From NCBI GenBank assembly GCA_004794785.1, contig SJOL01002831.1, positions 22,063 through 86,062 on the forward strand: a stretch of DNA of 64,000 nucleotides. The letters run 5' to 3'. Source of the stretch: Opisthorchis felineus (Eukaryota; Platyhelminthes; Trematoda; Opisthorchiida; Opisthorchiidae). A program made the translations under genes and the position numbers. The notes beneath the pieces were generated by a model that saw only the letters and a program-made list of their open reading frames with translations, was not told the origin of the DNA and did not search any database. This document shows, in pieces, positions 39,261 through 49,840 of the stretch; position 1 is the stretch's first letter, and each line of letters opens with the position of its first letter.

Positions 39261-42200
39261 TAAATGCGTTCATTTTATTACTAAGCGTTAAACCTGTAGT
39301 GAGTGTTTCACTTGTGTGGCGGGAATTCGTACAGTTCAATACTTTACACCCCTCTTGCTAAATAATTGATGTTTTAACCTAAGCCCCCAGGTGCAGGCTG
39401 TCAAGAGACAAAACTTTTAGAACCACGTGTACGTATGCCAAAGCGAGATGTCCCTGAAAACAAGCGCAGCAGTAAGTTGCTGTATTACCGCTTTCAAATA
39501 CATCATGATCGTTAACAAAGAGCAACAGCGACGGGATTCGTTTTGTGGCATTTTGATCAGGAAGAAGATGAATAGCAATAAATATAATTATATGTATATT
39601 GAAATAAAGGTGAGAAGAACGACTGCATGTATATAAGTATGCAGAGCTTGATAGCAGGCTGCACAATGTTCACCGAACAACTTTAATCGTGGACAGGTCC
39701 ATCTCAGTTATCACAGAATAAGAGGGTTATTCTAGTTTGTATTTTTTGTTGGCCAGTTGTCTCCCAGTTATCAGATGCGTCTGTCTCGTGCACGCTGGTT
39801 GTATTTGCGTTGCTCGATTAACATCAAGGAGCGACAACAGTAGCTGATTGTGTACAGACGCTGTGATCTGCACTGACTCGAAAGGAGACCTGGAAGGATT
39901 CGTTAGGAATGAGATCCCAATAAGTATCGAGTTCTGCAGTGTAAACTTACACGTTACTGCTGACTGCTGGGAAGTACACTTTTGGTAAACAGAGATGTTG
40001 TGATTTCAACAAGTCTGTGGTGTAGCAAACTAGGTAACCATAGGTGAGGTTTGTAGTTATTATAAATTTTACGATAAAAAAACAGGGTTTTGGCTAGGGG
40101 ACACATCTAGTTAACGATTACTGAGGTCAAAAAAGGTGAATGATTCATAGCTAACCCAATACCCTTAAAAACCAGTAAAAAGCAAAGTCTGAGGTCAAGC
40201 AGGAGGAGCGAATTAAATCACAACGAAATACAATACCAATGTCGATAGGGAATAGAAACTAAGATTCGGTCCGAGAGTTTTCCTGGACCGCTGATGCCTG
40301 GCGTGATGCCTGGAGTGCAAATTAATAAAAGTGTCAAACAACTTAAGACTAACAAATCTGCTGTACTATTTTCCACCGTGTAAGCCGGTGAGGTTAGAAA
40401 CTAGTAGGTTTGAAACGCATTGCATGTGTAGCTAGAACTCAAAGTGAAGTAACTCGGAGTGGATATTAATTCAGAAACAATAACATGAAGTGTATATAAA
40501 CGAGAAACGTTTCGAATGGCGTAGAAGGCTTCTTCTGTCATAAAGAGAGTTTCCAAAAATTATGTGCGTCGATTCTACCTGAGTGACCCTGAGGTTCACA
40601 AAGCACACACTTACCAAGCGCCCTTGTGCCTCTTTATATCATCATCTATGATTTATAATTTATATCTTAATGTGGTTTGAGCGTTACTACTCAGTGGTTT
40701 CCGGTTCTTCCAATCGGCGGGTCATGTGAGGTATATAGGGGTGTTATATGCTTCTAGAAGCCTTTCGGAAGGGACGTATGTAATCATTCGATACGTTCAT
40801 AGGGATAACACCGCGTTATCTTGAGTTGAGACAATCCAAATATCAACTATTTCAGGTACACAAGGAGCCAAAACAATATTACATACATCTGGTTATCGTC
40901 AACGTTTCTTTCTGTCTCTAAATACTAAGCCCAGATAATTGCCACGTGCTAATTTTTTAGTGGCGTGCAATACTGAAAAAAACACTAGTGGTTTGTAAAT
41001 AAAAGAATACGACACAACTTTCTTGAGCGTTTTTGTGTCACCTCCCAAAGCCAATTTTGCTGTTAGATTCTGTTTCTTTAGAAATCACTTGTTGCTCTAC
41101 CTCAGTTAAAAACAGGCGATTATTGCAATTCACGGGAGTATGCAGTCAGATGGCTGAAATTGCTTTTCTGCCTTGGAGGGCTTGCGTCCCAATGGATTGT
41201 TACTGAGTTGTCAACGTCAGGCTACGCGTGCATAACTAGGTAAAGCACTGATTAAAGATGCACCTTTTAATAAGGATCTTAAAGGTTTCTTGTTTAGGCA
41301 CACAGCAAAACAACAGGGTCAGTCATAAACGAATGTGGTTCCGGAATTCGGGCTGGTCCCATACTAATGTCCTGTTCACCGTTTACTTTTCCTCTTTTAA
41401 TATGCCACTTCAAAATTGTTTGCCGACCTTCGGTTTGTAGGCGTCTCTTTATATTCCTCGGGACCACCAAATGTCAGCGTTCCAAGATGGTTTTGGAAGC
41501 CTTGCTTAATAATCTGAGTGATCGCTGAAATGCGTACGCCTACGCACTGACAAACACCTACTTACCAGTGATTTGATCTTGGTTGGTGGTGGGAAGTTTG
41601 CAGCAAAATTACGGAGTCAAGCCACTCGACCGTTGAGTTCACGCTTTATCATCAACTCAGTGAATGAGTTTTGAATTCACTATGGAATGTTATTTTTCCT
41701 ACACCGCGTGCCAGCTATGTTAGTTTGAAATATGACGCAAAATTGTTTTCATCACGTCTGATTAACTATTTGAATCATGAGTGCCTGATTTAAAGGACAA
41801 TTACTTCATCGCCGCATGACTGAGTAGTAATGTTTTGAAGCTTCGCGATTTAATAGGACTGCCTTTCTGAGGTATGCTTTAAGTACTGTACTTATGTTTT
41901 GCTTTGTAGAGCTTGTTGCAAAATATTTGAGATGATTTGTGTTCTTGCGTTGTGCCACAATACAAAAGAATATTTTCAATTGAACACCTTAAAAGTTAGA
42001 ATGAAGAACCAATGACGCAGTCAGCAACGTGGCGATGGATGTGATTTCGCAGTTCTCTCTGCCTCCAACAAACTCTGAAAGCCACTGTGGAAAGCAATCG
42101 CGCCCACTCACGCCACCAGCGCGCACTAGTTTTCCATCGGCATTCAAGCGCGAAATCCTGACGACAGTGGATCAGCCGAGTAGACACAAGTGGTTTTCAA

Positions 42201-43508
42201 CTTTCGTGTGGTTGGTTTGTGGAGCGGAGTTTTCGATGGTGCTTCAGGATTTTCGCGTATTCCGAGATCTTGTGCCAAAAGTTTACAGCTGCTTTTACTA
42301 TTCATTTGAAAGTGTACTCTCATTCTCACATCGTCTTAAGTCCGACATAAAAACAAATAAAATCTTCATTTTACAGTTCAGTTACCTTCAAACAAACACT
42401 TGGAGCCCGAAACGCTGAGCAGTTTGTTGATAACGTTTTTGTAGACAAGTTTCATCAGTCTGTGTATGGAAAAGACAGTGCGACTTGTGGAAATTATAAC
42501 GCTCGACATTGTGCAGTCCAAGTAAAGCTGGATGTATTCTGTGCGCAGTTCCTTACCTGCGTATTTCACGTGGGGGTGCGTCACTGTACCTTCGTTCCAT
42601 TGCTTCTCCTATTATTGTTACCTAAAACAGGAAACCACCCAAAAAGTTCAACCCGGTCACCACTGGAGTCACCGAATAAATATCCCACAGCAAGTTCAGA
42701 GTTCTGCCAGTACAAACGTTTATTTCTACCTATGTACGTTATGCACAACATACGAAAAAGCCACTGCGTTCCGCAAAACGATCCGACATTCTCTAAAGTA
42801 TGAACAAGTCATCGCGGACGGACGAGTTTATGTTTGACTGTTTTAGTCTGCGATCCGAAAGGATACTTTAAATAGCCAACACGCGGCGGTCTGCTATGCT
42901 TTTCTTCAGGAACAGATTTGCCGCGAATAGGAGTGGATATTCAAAGCATTAATAACCGGAAGACTTTGAATAGCACTACTCAAAAAATGTTATTTTCGGA
43001 GCACATTTTCGTTTATTTGTAAGGTATTTTTTAGGTTGCCTGGGTTTTTGATAAAATGAACGTTTGTAAGTTTAGAGTTACAAGAGATAGTTGGTACTGC
43101 TTTTCAGGATGACTCCTATGGACAGATTCAATTCACTTTTTTAGTCACAACTCTAACGTGAATAGACTCCTTAAACTGTGTGCAAGGCCTCTATGACTGG
43201 AAAACCGGACTGTCTGTTTTTATTCTAGATACAGGTGCATAAATCCTCCGCTGTGGAGTTATTTAGATTAAGGCTTCAAAGTCTGTCACGTTCTCTAAAT
43301 TTCTGTGTACTCAGTGTACCGTGTGGTACTGTGTACTGTGGTATGTTGTGTACATATACAAACCATCCACAAGAATTTCATCATGACTTATGAGGTCGAA
43401 GCTTAAAGTCAATATGAGGATCAAAACACTGTCGCTCACGAAGTAAACTACAACGAATGCAGTGAACACTGCGTTAGACAGACAGAAAAAAACATTCCAG
43501 ATGGATAA
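39261..43508. other. no supported gene; stop-poor stretch at 42.0-42.8 kb
   Basis: A 129-codon plus frame (42029-42418, starting with GTG rather than ATG) and two overlapping plus frames (42462-42837) are accompanied by open minus frames over the same bases. This suggests repeat-derived, stop-poor sequence. A GT-rich simple-sequence tract lies at about 43303-43360. No domain was recognised. Confidence 0.35.
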
Positions 43509-43964
43509 TCAAACGTGAGGCGGACATGAGAAGATAAGACACTGTCCCAAACTTCCTTTTTCCCATGAAAGAGTCCTCTTTCTAGCTCTGGAATCGCAAA
43601 GAGCCTGGCAAGTGGAGGCACAAAGTAATGGGAGAGTGAGGTACTGTATAATAGGTTCAGTCAACCGACATATATATATATATATATATACCGACATCCT
43701 ATACACCTTTGCGAGCAAAAGACCACCAGTTCGACAGAAAAAATCAGACGGAATGGAGTAGCAGACGAACGGTCGGTTGGAAGGGCCAGCCTTAAAGACA
43801 AAACCAAAGGTTAGTAGGTCACGCGCACGCCAACCAATCAGATCCTGAGTCAACCAACTAACCAGCTGGAACAAAAAAAATTCAATCACAATCAGGTCGA
43901 GCTCTGCTTGGTAGAACGTACACACACAGAGGCGCAAAATTACTGAGCGCTCACACACTGACAA
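43509..43964 (-). other. 151-codon open stretch through a microsatellite, repeat-like
   Basis: The minus frame is open for 151 codons but begins at TTG, not ATG. The TA repeat at 43668-43690 is read through as alternating Tyr-Ile. The rest is Cys-, Leu- and Phe-rich with no recognised motif. Read on the plus strand it leads directly into the structured motif at 43998-44060, so I interpret it as part of a retroelement-like repeat rather than a gene. Confidence 0.3.
43668..43690. repeat. TA microsatellite
   Basis: About eleven TA units lie between ACCGACA and CCGACATCC. The two sides both read CCGACA, which may be a slippage duplication. Confidence 0.85.
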
Positions 43965-43997
43965 ACCGCTGGCATGTGTCCGACTATTACACTACTA

Positions 43998-44060
43998 CGC
44001 TCTGATGATGTCACTGATCAGTGACAAAACGCTTTCACTAAGGCTGTTAAGCCTAACAGA
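43998..44060 (+). ncRNA. structured, hammerhead-like motif
   Basis: CTGATGA at 44002-44008 is followed by an 18-base perfect palindrome, TGTCACTGATCAGTGACA (44009-44026), then AAAC. Two nested inverted repeats follow, AGGCT/AGCCT (44041-44054) and CTGTTA/TAACAG (44044-44059). The arrangement copies a hammerhead core and helix II, but the G that should precede AAA is A, and no cleavable UH with a helix I partner could be placed. Penelope-like elements are known to carry hammerheads in their terminal repeats, so a worn element end is plausible. Confidence 0.35.
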
Positions 44061-45487
44061 CAATTCAGCGACTAACGTGCTGACATATGCGGTCCCTGGC
44101 TTCAGTGTTGAAGATGTTCCACCTTAATTTCTTGTAGGTTATTTTAGAAAGCAAGGTGATAAAATGTTACAACGAGTAATCTGGTTCTCTGACCTGGATG
44201 GACTGTGCACTTTCCAGGTATTCAGCTTTCCTGACTTCCCCTCAGGAATAAATGCCCTCATTAACATCATTTGCCTCAGTCCGGCGAATAGAATCAACAG
44301 TTAAATCGTCGTGACGCTATTCCAAATAACTCAGCCGACATCTGTTGCCGGCTTACCGAGAGCAGCGTTGTTTCTGTGAAATCAGAGAAAGTGATTTAAC
44401 TCCCAATCAAGGATTCATTACTCTCATTGTCGGAAGTGAGCAGCTTTAGGAAGCCATAGAAGTTACTCTGAAGTACCATCATCGCTCATAGGGAGTAGGG
44501 TGGTCATTAAGCGTCACAGTAATACAGAAGCACACGTTATGATATGAAACCGGACTTAATGATCTTACCAACCGCAGCCTGTATAACATGATATAAATCT
44601 TTCTGATAAATCCCCATCAGGCATCTCATGGTAGGAGCCAATCGGAAATCTGATTTGGTTTCAGTTATTCACGCAAACCGGTAAGTTATCGGCTCCCGTC
44701 TCAAAACATTTCCTTTCCCTTTTCAACCTTCTACACAGTCTCTGGAGATTGACCAAATCTGATCAAAATACTTACATTGTTACTAGAAACCCAAAGAGGC
44801 TGGCGAGCTCTAGCGCATTCTGACACTGGTGACTGTGATTGTTCACAGTCTTTATGAGCAGCTTGGTAGCTGACGCGATATATTTTATGCATTTTTATCA
44901 ATTTATGAACCTACACCTGGGCGCACCAAAATGCAGTAACGCCGTCTTGTATAAATGGAAATTTCTGTCACTGAATGACATTTGAGTGCTCGATTTCAAA
45001 AAGTATTCAGTTATGAAATAATTTAGGCTCAAATTTTGGGTCACTGTATATGAACTCTCACACAGTGCGTTTTAGGGTCAGCTCAAACCAACTTTAGTGT
45101 ACATTAGGTAATAAGCAAGTCTGAGCGTGCATCCCACTTCAACGTAAAAGCCTATGAGATTCTACGACTAAAGCCAAGTATTCTGTTCAACAAGACGGAA
45201 TTAAGCTTCTTCATACCTATGTGCAGTGTGCACCAATGGGATCATGGAGTGGATGGTGATCAGACGTGCCTGGAAATTGATAATCAGTTATCAGTCAGCC
45301 TGGACAGTGTCAATGTGAACAAAGTAAAACTTTCAGCAAATGCACTCATCTGCATATCAATTTGGTCTTCATGGGAGACTGAAATGAATCTCTCTTTTAT
45401 CATATTCTTCAACTGAATGTGCTGCACAAAGGCCCCGATACGATATTCCAGAAGTTGTAGTAGATTTTCATAAAGAAAACTACTCAA
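44061..45487. other. no supported gene
   Basis: The two opposing frames at 45219-45416 and 45284-45517 are not convincing. Nothing else was noticed before the hammerhead repeats. Confidence 0.45.
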
Positions 45488-45610
45488 CAGTTTGCTGAAA
45501 ACCCTCCGACAGTCCATGATCGGTTTTGCACTTTTTGGGGCTCATCAGGTAAGAGCACCCCCCGAGTTTCCGTCAACCTTATGTTCCACTTGGTCATATT
45601 TCGATAAATA
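45488..45610 (-). repeat. hammerhead repeat family 1, nearly intact copy
   Basis: On the minus strand CTGATGA (45542-45548) is intact and helix II is GCCC-CAAAAA-GTGC with one mismatch. The GAAA has become AAAA, and CCGGTC has become CCGATC. Loss of the catalytic G predicts an inactive ribozyme. The flanking TTTGCTGAAAA...CCGACAG matches the intact copy at 36.14-36.17 kb, and the tail GTTTCCGTCAACCTTATG matches the other family members. Confidence 0.65.
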
Positions 45611-45664
45611 TATTCCGCTGGAATTCAAAATGATGTGTAAGTGAGTGTAATTGTTTAACTATGT

Positions 45665-45785
45665 CTAATTTGGGTTCAAGTAAAACATAAGGTTGACGAA
45701 AACTCGTGGATTGTGCCTACCTAATGAAAACCAGAAGGGGCAAAACCAAACGTGGGCTGTTGAGGATCTTTCAGCCAAGTTGTGA
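45665..45785 (+). repeat. hammerhead repeat family 1, decayed copy, inverted to its neighbour
   Basis: The plus strand reads tail (AACATAAGGTTGACGAAAA), GTGCCTAC, CTAATGA in place of CTGATGA, then a helix II remnant ending GGGGC. AAAAC stands in place of GAAAC, then CAAACG. With the copy at 45488-45610 it forms an imperfect inverted repeat whose arms are about 115 bases and whose spacer is about 55 bases. Confidence 0.6.
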
Positions 45786-46499
45786 GTAGATTCTTTTATT
45801 AAAAATTGAAACTTCCTTCCAAAGTTCCTCAACTACTAACTAGTTATTGTTTTAACATTCACGTTTCTCGATGAAAGCTGACCGTGGTTATAAAAAAACC
45901 TGATGATATGGTCAAGTTGGACGGCGCTTCAGCAAACATCAGTTGCAGTCTTTCCCGCCTAAACAGTGAAATTTAAAGAAGGCGCGAAACCTCATCTATC
46001 ACACGCAGGGCCGTTTCCTTTAGTCGGGGATCCTAATATTTTCTCCATCTTCTACCATTTCTAATTTCACCGTTAGTGGTGTTAGACTATTTGCTTGGTT
46101 ACTTCCTCCGATGCGAGCACAGGGCCTGTGAGTAAAACCTTAACTAGTTATTTTGCTGCCAAATTTACAGAGAATGATCACATTTGTGTTAGCTGAGACA
46201 TCATCTGATATTTTTGTGCTCGCAAACTACAGCAACATTTGACTCCCTTGAAAAATACCGTAGATGTTTTTTGGATAAGTGAAATCCAGTTCACCTCCAA
46301 AGACTGGCTTTCTGATATCAGTATACGGTTGTCCTTCCCCGTACTTTTTCTAACAATTGAAATTCAGATAAAACCAGATAACATTTCTACAGGCCCAAAT
46401 ACCAAATGTAGCTTTGTGCGTAAATCACTAAAAATTAATCACTGAAACTGCGATTTGTGGGCTGTTTTTTTTAAATGTTCTACAATTTGTTGTGCTTAC

Positions 46500-47168
46500 T
46501 TATTTTGAAAATATTTTTTACTCGATTTACCAACTCTTCTGAGTTGGTTCTGGATCTCCCGAAACTATCTGATGGCCATCTGCATGCTTTGGAAGACTTT
46601 ATATGTTCAAGTCTTTGGATGGAATGTATCATTAGCTTATGCATGCTTATGTTGTTATTAACTAAATCGTCACCGCTAGGTAACCCATCATCCTCACGAA
46701 TACGCCTATCCAAAACAGTGCACTGAGGTGCCCGCCTGTCATTCTAAAGCGTTCTATAAGCACAAGTATCTTCAAAGTATTCTACTTGGATCCTTCAAAA
46801 TTCACTAACAGCTGCATTTGTTCAAAAGTGTGCCAGCCCACCTGGTAGCCCCTTTCACAAGCTGACACTTCTAGATAAGGTCGGCTTTCTAACCCGTAAG
46901 ACGATCTAATGTGTTGTAAGGTTAAAGTCGCTGCACATCCTAATTGTGGGTTGTGAGCACTGTTCACTTTGTTCACTTTGGTCCCACGTGTGCTAGTAGG
47001 AAGAATATGCAACCAGCAGTTACTATTCGACTCAAACTGCAGGAGTGCTTTTTGAAGAGCACTACAGACTACGCATCCGGTTGTCACGAATGAAAAGAAG
47101 GATACGATTTTGTGTTTCTTATCATGTTCCTGACAGAAAAACATTACACCTTTTGGAATTCTGTACAT
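46500..47168 (-). CDS. tentative two-exon gene model, unidentified
   Basis: Exon 1 would run from ATG 47168 to 46842 (109 codons), ending CAG/GTGGGC. A 119-base intron ends in a CACCTCAG acceptor at 46723. Exon 2 (46722-46500) then reads about 74 codons before a possible donor, GTAAGC, at 46499; otherwise the frame stops at 46480. Both junctions are phase 0, so the join stays in frame. Exon 1 is Cys-containing, with a tandem 9-base unit that gives KVNKVN near residue 70. Exon 2 is hydrophilic and rich in Arg, Asn and Ser. The start context is weak, and a TAA precedes the ATG directly. Exon 1 could instead begin after an acceptor near TGTACAG. No family is recognised, and a repeat origin is not excluded. 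Confidence 0.3.
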
Positions 47169-47939
47169 TTAGCTCACACCCGTCGCTGCCACCGAGAACG
47201 TTATCAAAAGGACTAAGCCAAAAGTCATAAAATAAGACTACCCATGAAGTATCCAACCATGGTGTGATCAGCCTAGACTATCGGCGACTTCTATACTGGG
47301 CAAAAAGGGCAAAGCTCGCATTATCTTAGCAACGTTCTTGAACGGCCCCATCGGATTAGTTATCCAGTTGCTCTACGCTGCAGACACTGATGCTAAAAAA
47401 ACTCGAGCCTTCAGAGTTCATAAGTTAATCTCGAAAAGTCTCATGCATGTTCAGTAATACTGCTAGCTTGAATGCGATTGGTAGTAGTTTGTTGGGTGGC
47501 TGTGGATCTGTTCTCCGAGCTTCGCAGCTGACTTGCAGTCGTTTCGTCACCATTCGAGGAGGTACCATTCGTGTACTTTTTAATGGATAGTTCCGCTTCT
47601 CGCGCTTGCGATTATATAGCTTGCAAAGAAATTTAAGCTACGCATGGAAACATCACAAACGAGAGATTCAGCTGGGTTCCAGGTGAGTCTCTAGCAACAC
47701 CAGATTGATTTGCAAATGAGTTTATTTCTTGTAAGCTATGACCTGTTTGGCTATTCATAGTCATCTCACTTGGAGTTTGACTTGTTCGTTCATGGTCCGT
47801 GTTGCACTGTAGCCTGCTTTTCTTGCGTACGATTACTCAACTACATAGGTCCCTTGTTGTCCATTATTTATTGTTCTGGTTGAATCTAAGCATTTGACCT
47901 TCAGCAGCGCTCTAAAGTGGCTCGAAGCTCATCCCGGAT
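47169..47939. other. no gene seen
   Basis: Lies between the tentative gene and RTE copy B. More upstream RTE sequence may be present but too decayed to read. Confidence 0.4.
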
Positions 47940-49075
47940 CAAGATTGCAATTAAACACGGCATGCTCCAGAAGTTCATGAATACCATGCACTGTTTGTCT
48001 TAGTGTATCGGTAGGCATGAGAGAGTATGCCTGCAGCTCCGCGTAAGAAGCAGCGCCCGATGGAAGTGTCAACCATCTAGTTTTTTGTTCAGTTTCTTAG
48101 ATGACGAAGTAATAAGACGAACACTGGAAAGTCTGCAAAATCCCGGTGGTCAGGTCTCCCTGATCCAGAACCTGATTGACCTGTAAGATGCAGATAACTT
48201 TGCCCTCGTTTTTTAAAGAAAGCAGGATGCGCAAACAGCACTAGAAGAGCCAACCAAGGTCATCCAGTCCTTCAGCATGTGCTTGGCGCTCACTAAGTGC
48301 AAGGTGATGCTGCAGGATTCCCAGTGTTTGAACATGGCTCTGAGAATTCAAGGGATGACAATGAAAGTTGTGAAAAAAACTATATTAATCTGGAGTTTTC
48401 ATTACCCTTGAAGATAGTGTAATAATCTGTGTCAGCTCACAAGTCCTAAAACCAGAATTGCTTTTGCTTACTTGAGCTGTTCCAAGAAGGCATATAAATG
48501 GGTCTCAAATGGTCCACGTATCGGACTACATTGTTTTGTGGCTATGAGACTTGGCCATTTCTGGTGGAAAATCTGAGGCACCTTCAGATCTTTGACCATC
48601 GATTTCTCTTAATTACGGTTCGAATTGGCCTGGAACAAAAGTATCCACGGTGATGTGATTAGTAGACTGGTTTTTGATGGAGCACATCGTACTCCTCCCC
48701 CCAAAGAATGCCTTCAGCACTTCAAGCTAATTTGGTTGCGCCGTGTTGAGCTTGCGAAGTTACCGCCTGCCGAATAGAGGGCTGTTTTCTGTGCCTAATT
48801 CGAAGTGGCAAAACCTAGAGGTAGACAGAATTCCACATGGTAGAGGGGAATTATTGGTGTTAGAAAAGATGCTGGTGTTGCTGGTGCTGTTCATTTTCTG
48901 GGATGAAGTTTACGTAAACGAACATGTACTTGGCGGGAAGCACTGTACAATATGGCGACTAAGCTTTCGTGCTGTTAGTTTCTATTCAGATTGTCTGATC
49001 GGGTGTTGAATGGGTAAGCACCTCTGATATTTGTGATTGGCTAGTTCCAGACTACAGAAACACGGTTACACCAGG
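47940..49075 (+). pseudogene. decayed RTE-type LINE, reverse transcriptase to 3' end (copy B)
   Basis: Plus-strand translation gives a worn RTE reverse transcriptase. FLFSFLDDEVIRRTLESLQNPG lies near 48080-48150. The catalytic YADD is replaced by DADN (48187-48198) after an in-frame stop, then TKVIQSF and LTKCKVMLQDS follow. The C-terminal domain includes a VAMRLGHFW remnant of the YxCETW block, and then GAVHFLGWSL near 48870-48910. Stops and frameshifts occur throughout. The 3' tail (TTCAGATTGTCTGAT near 48990-49003) is shared with copy A, where it lies inverted at about 31790-31815. Both are the same family and 5'-truncated. The GTT-rich frame at 48743-49009 is this element read in a shifted frame. 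Confidence 0.8.
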
Positions 49076-49199
49076 TCTTTTGAAGAGTTAGGGCACTCCA
49101 GAAATTTCACTTGGCGGAGCGCATCTAACGTGGCTAACTCAACATCAAAAATGGATGACAAACTGCACTTCTACACATTACAAATATCTCTAAGATGAC

Positions 49200-49483
49200 T
49201 TCAAGTTATTTACAAAGACATTTCAAAACCAGTCTACAAACCCATAATAACCTTGCAGAAGGCACTATCAAGAAACTTCATACGCAGGATTCAGTGTAAA
49301 GATTGCGACAAACCTTGCGTGGAGCTTAAGGTAAGGAGGCTTTCTATCAGAACGCATGGACACAAACTCCTTGCTTCAAAATGTGATGCACTTTCAATCG
49401 TCTGCGTTCACAAAATTCAGAAAGAACACCAGTTCGACTCAAATGACCCAAGCATAAAAGCACCATTAATAGCAAGCAAGTGA
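49200..49483 (+). pseudogene. Penelope-like element fragment, GIY-YIG endonuclease region
   Basis: The plus frame 49253-49483 gives IQCKDCDKPCVELKVRRLS, then R-x-H-x-HKL and CDALSIVCVHK. This follows the C-terminal GIY-YIG-type domain of Penelope-like elements, whose pattern is IxCxxC then YVGETGRRL and RxxEHK. Here the YVGETG core is changed to CVELKV, so the nuclease would be dead. The CxxC pair and RRLS survive. In the family this domain nicks target DNA before reverse transcription. No Penelope reverse transcriptase was found upstream, because RTE copy B lies immediately before it. The fragment is therefore 5'-truncated or the RTE inserted beside it. Confidence 0.6.
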
Positions 49484-49840
49484 TGTGAACTTATCGGATC
49501 ATTTTGCTCTACCAAACAAATCGTCAAAAATATAGGGAAACTAAACCAATCTATCAACAACCAGAACGACAACTACTACGACCAATAGAACTACAAAATT
49601 ACAGAACTGAAAGTTGCATAAACAGTCAGAAGGGAAGATTATATAAGTGATAGGGAAGTCTGAATCTAAGGTTGTTTGCAATATACAGCCATCTAGTGAG
49701 CTAAAGGACCAAAGCAAACAAAAACTGCATCTGACTAACCAAACACCGCCTAAAACGAAGAACACAGAAGCGAAGCCTTCAACTAACAACGCAATGTAAA
49801 TTGAGAACGGACACAGCAAAACATGAGAAAAAAACATGAA
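49484..49840 (+). repeat. possible 3' tail of the Penelope-like fragment
   Basis: After the stop the plus strand continues as A- and C-rich sequence that translates to Thr-, Asn- and Lys-rich low-complexity peptide. The complementary minus strand is therefore open for 98 codons with a Val-rich end. This looks like the low-complexity tail of the element, with no boundary visible. Confidence 0.3.

Noticed and set aside
42029..42418. 129-codon plus frame as a gene
   Set aside because: It starts with GTG and is opposed by open minus frames; no splice signals or domain.
43509..43964. 151-codon minus frame as a gene
   Set aside because: No ATG at the start, and it reads straight through a TA microsatellite as Tyr-Ile repeats.
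45888..45920. CTGATGA near 45.9 kb as a hammerhead
   Set aside because: No helix II or GAAA follows.
48743..49009. 88-codon plus frame as a separate gene
   Set aside because: It is the C-terminal tail of RTE copy B read in a shifted frame.
49541..49837. 98-codon minus frame with a Val-rich end
   Set aside because: It is antisense to the A/C-rich tail after the Penelope-like fragment, and low complexity explains its openness.
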